Part shown: positions 45,067-45,978 of the stretch, in pieces | Numbering within the stretch: position 1 is the first letter of the stretch | Layout: every line of letters starts with the position of its first letter | IMG/VR virus record: IMGVR_UViG_3300020060_000004 | Location: 1-45,978 of that record | Reading direction: 5' to 3' (one strand) | Source of the DNA: a virus | DNA: 45,978 nt | Notes under the pieces: generated by a model | The model's input: the letters and a program-made list of their open reading frames with translations, nothing else | What the model was told of the DNA's origin: nothing | Databases searched by the model: none | Translations under genes and position numbers: made by a program

Positions 45067-45834
45067 TTATTGCTGCTGCTGGGCTTTAGCAGCCGCAAGA
45101 TGTTGAACGACGAAGTCATTAAGCTGACCGTCGCTAACCTTCTTAACATCAAACTTGTTGACGCTAGGCATTCCACCACCGGCACCCATAATAAGCGGCT
45201 TGGGGGAGTACTGCTGTGCAATAGCAGTCTTCATGTCTGCGAACTGTTTTGCTGCATCCATTACAGGAACTCCATTAGCTGCAAGAGCTAACACGAAGCG
45301 TTCATCAAAGTCGCCGTACTGCTTCTTAGCATTAGATAACTCGGAGTCTAACGCCTGTGCTTCTCTTGCTTCTAACTCAGCAGTGTGCTGAGCCTGAATG
45401 ATTTGCGCTACAGTCTGCTGTCCCTGCTCTAACTGCTGAATTCTGGCAGCGATAGCGGGATCTAGCGTCTGAGGTTCACCTTGGCCCTGGCCCTGAGCAG
45501 TAACTTCCGGGGGAGTCTCGCCGAACTTGTAACGTTCTTTAAGCGAGTTGTAAATCATCTCGGGGTCCTCTTGCACCGCTCGCATTAACTGTAATGCAAA
45601 CGCTGCTTCCTGAGGATTACCAGCTGCCGAGATAACATCTTTCCACGGAGCGTACTCTTGCTGTACCTTTGTAAACTTATCCTGCACTCCCTTGTCCCAC
45701 TCAGTGAGTAAAGGAGTGACTTTGTCATGCAATTCCTGAGGAATAACTTCTAAGAAGTTATTCCATGCCGGGTTCTGTCCGTCCCCGGTATCCCCAGTGT
45801 ACCCGTCCGCGCCATCTCCGAGTGGGTGACCCAT
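45067..45834 (-). CDS. Scaffolding protein
   Basis: This 255-residue protein starts at ATG 45834. It is acidic in the first third (ALQLMRAVQEDPEMIYNSLK) and has a Gln-rich coiled coil in the middle (RIQQLEQGQQTVAQIIQAQH). The C-terminus is helical (VKKVSDGQLNDFVVQHLAAA) and Gln-ended, like the coat-binding tail of phage scaffolds. It precedes the major capsid gene by 20 bases, and in the circular map follows the small gene at 23-277. Confidence 0.85.
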   Translation of the reverse strand: MGHPLGDGADGYTGDTGDGQNPAWNNFLEVIPQELHDKVTPLLTEWDKGVQDKFTKVQQEYAPWKDVISAAGNPQEAAFALQLMRAVQEDPEMIYNSLKERYKFGETPPEVTAQGQGQGEPQTLDPAIAARIQQLEQGQQTVAQIIQAQHTAELEAREAQALDSELSNAKKQYGDFDERFVLALAANGVPVMDAAKQFADMKTAIAQQYSPKPLIMGAGGGMPSVNKFDVKKVSDGQLNDFVVQHLAAAKAQQQQ

Positions 45835-45851
45835 AATTTTTTCCTAGTCCG

Positions 45852-45978
45852 CTGTACCTATAATAGGCCCTGGCTATTTAGTAGGATCGTCCACTGCTTG
45901 ATCAGCCGGTACGATTTTCTTCTTAAGCCTTTTGTTGATTACCGCCTGCCTAGCAGCAGGATCAGTTGGCTTCTTGTC
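45852..45978. repeat. Terminal direct repeat, right copy
   Basis: This is the exact copy of 1-127. From 45874 onward it carries a truncated duplicate of the 3' end of the leftward gene at 23-277. That fragment should not be counted as a second gene, because it vanishes once the contig is circularised. Confidence 0.95.

Noticed and set aside
1-45978. CRISPR array, integrase or insertion sequence
   Set aside because: No regularly spaced repeats, no tyrosine or serine recombinase motifs and no transposase were seen. The Cas4-like gene is a stand-alone phage nuclease.

Overview
The window is a complete or nearly complete genome of a tailed phage that probably infects an actinobacterium. Its first 127 bases recur exactly as its last 127 (1-127 = 45852-45978), so the map closes into a circle of 45,851 bp. 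The exact figure of 127 looks like an assembler k-mer overlap rather than a biological terminal repeat. The virion module is podovirus-like: a large portal, scaffold and coat, a gp4-like adaptor, a propeller-type tail nozzle, very large internal or ejection proteins, and no tape measure, major tail protein or sheath. The host clue is a WhiB-family Fe-S regulator, a family found in Actinobacteria and their phages. No integrase, excisionase or clear immunity repressor was seen, so temperate growth is not supported.

Layout. A noncoding control region (about 7749-8483) separates two opposed transcription units. The leftward unit runs from 7748 to 1, crosses the circular junction at 45851 and continues down to about 30680. 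In transcription order it encodes a small-terminase-like protein, three small structural or connector proteins, TerL, two overlapping small genes (one zinc-binding, one membrane), the portal, several small virion proteins, scaffold, major capsid, a strong hairpin terminator or attenuator, a DUF4082 virion protein, adaptor, nozzle, Gln-rich and giant internal proteins, a virion transglycosylase, holin candidates, a GH25 endolysin and WhiB. The rightward unit (8484-30909) holds many small early and accessory genes, a SNF2 helicase, a string of overlapping small charged or zinc-binding genes, a lipoprotein, an HNH nuclease, a Cas4-like Fe-S nuclease, a Sak4-like recombinase, an SSB-like protein, uracil-DNA glycosylase, three tRNAs, a PrimPol-helicase, a family A DNA polymerase and a RuvC-like resolvase. 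Together these could replicate and recombine the genome largely without host replication enzymes.

The accessory locus at 23164-25838 is notable. A Tad2-like (DUF2829) protein and an Acb2-like protein, both relatives of phage sponges that bind nucleotide immune signals, lie about 1 kb apart among tRNA genes and a UDG. This would be a compact counter-defence island against Thoeris and CBASS.

The strongest unexplained signal is the 7-mer CTGTAGA / TCTACAG. I found about 57 copies by eye on both strands, roughly ten times chance. It occurs in several reading frames and more densely in noncoding DNA, including two arm-to-arm inverted pairs just upstream of tRNA genes. Other unexplained structures are interleaved inverted repeats at 18393-18525 and 7831-7917, tandem palindromes at 8212-8296, out-of-frame nested genes at 18087-18356 and 3784-4200, and an antisense overlap between whiB and its convergent neighbour.

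All calls come from reading the sequence. No database search or folding program was run.
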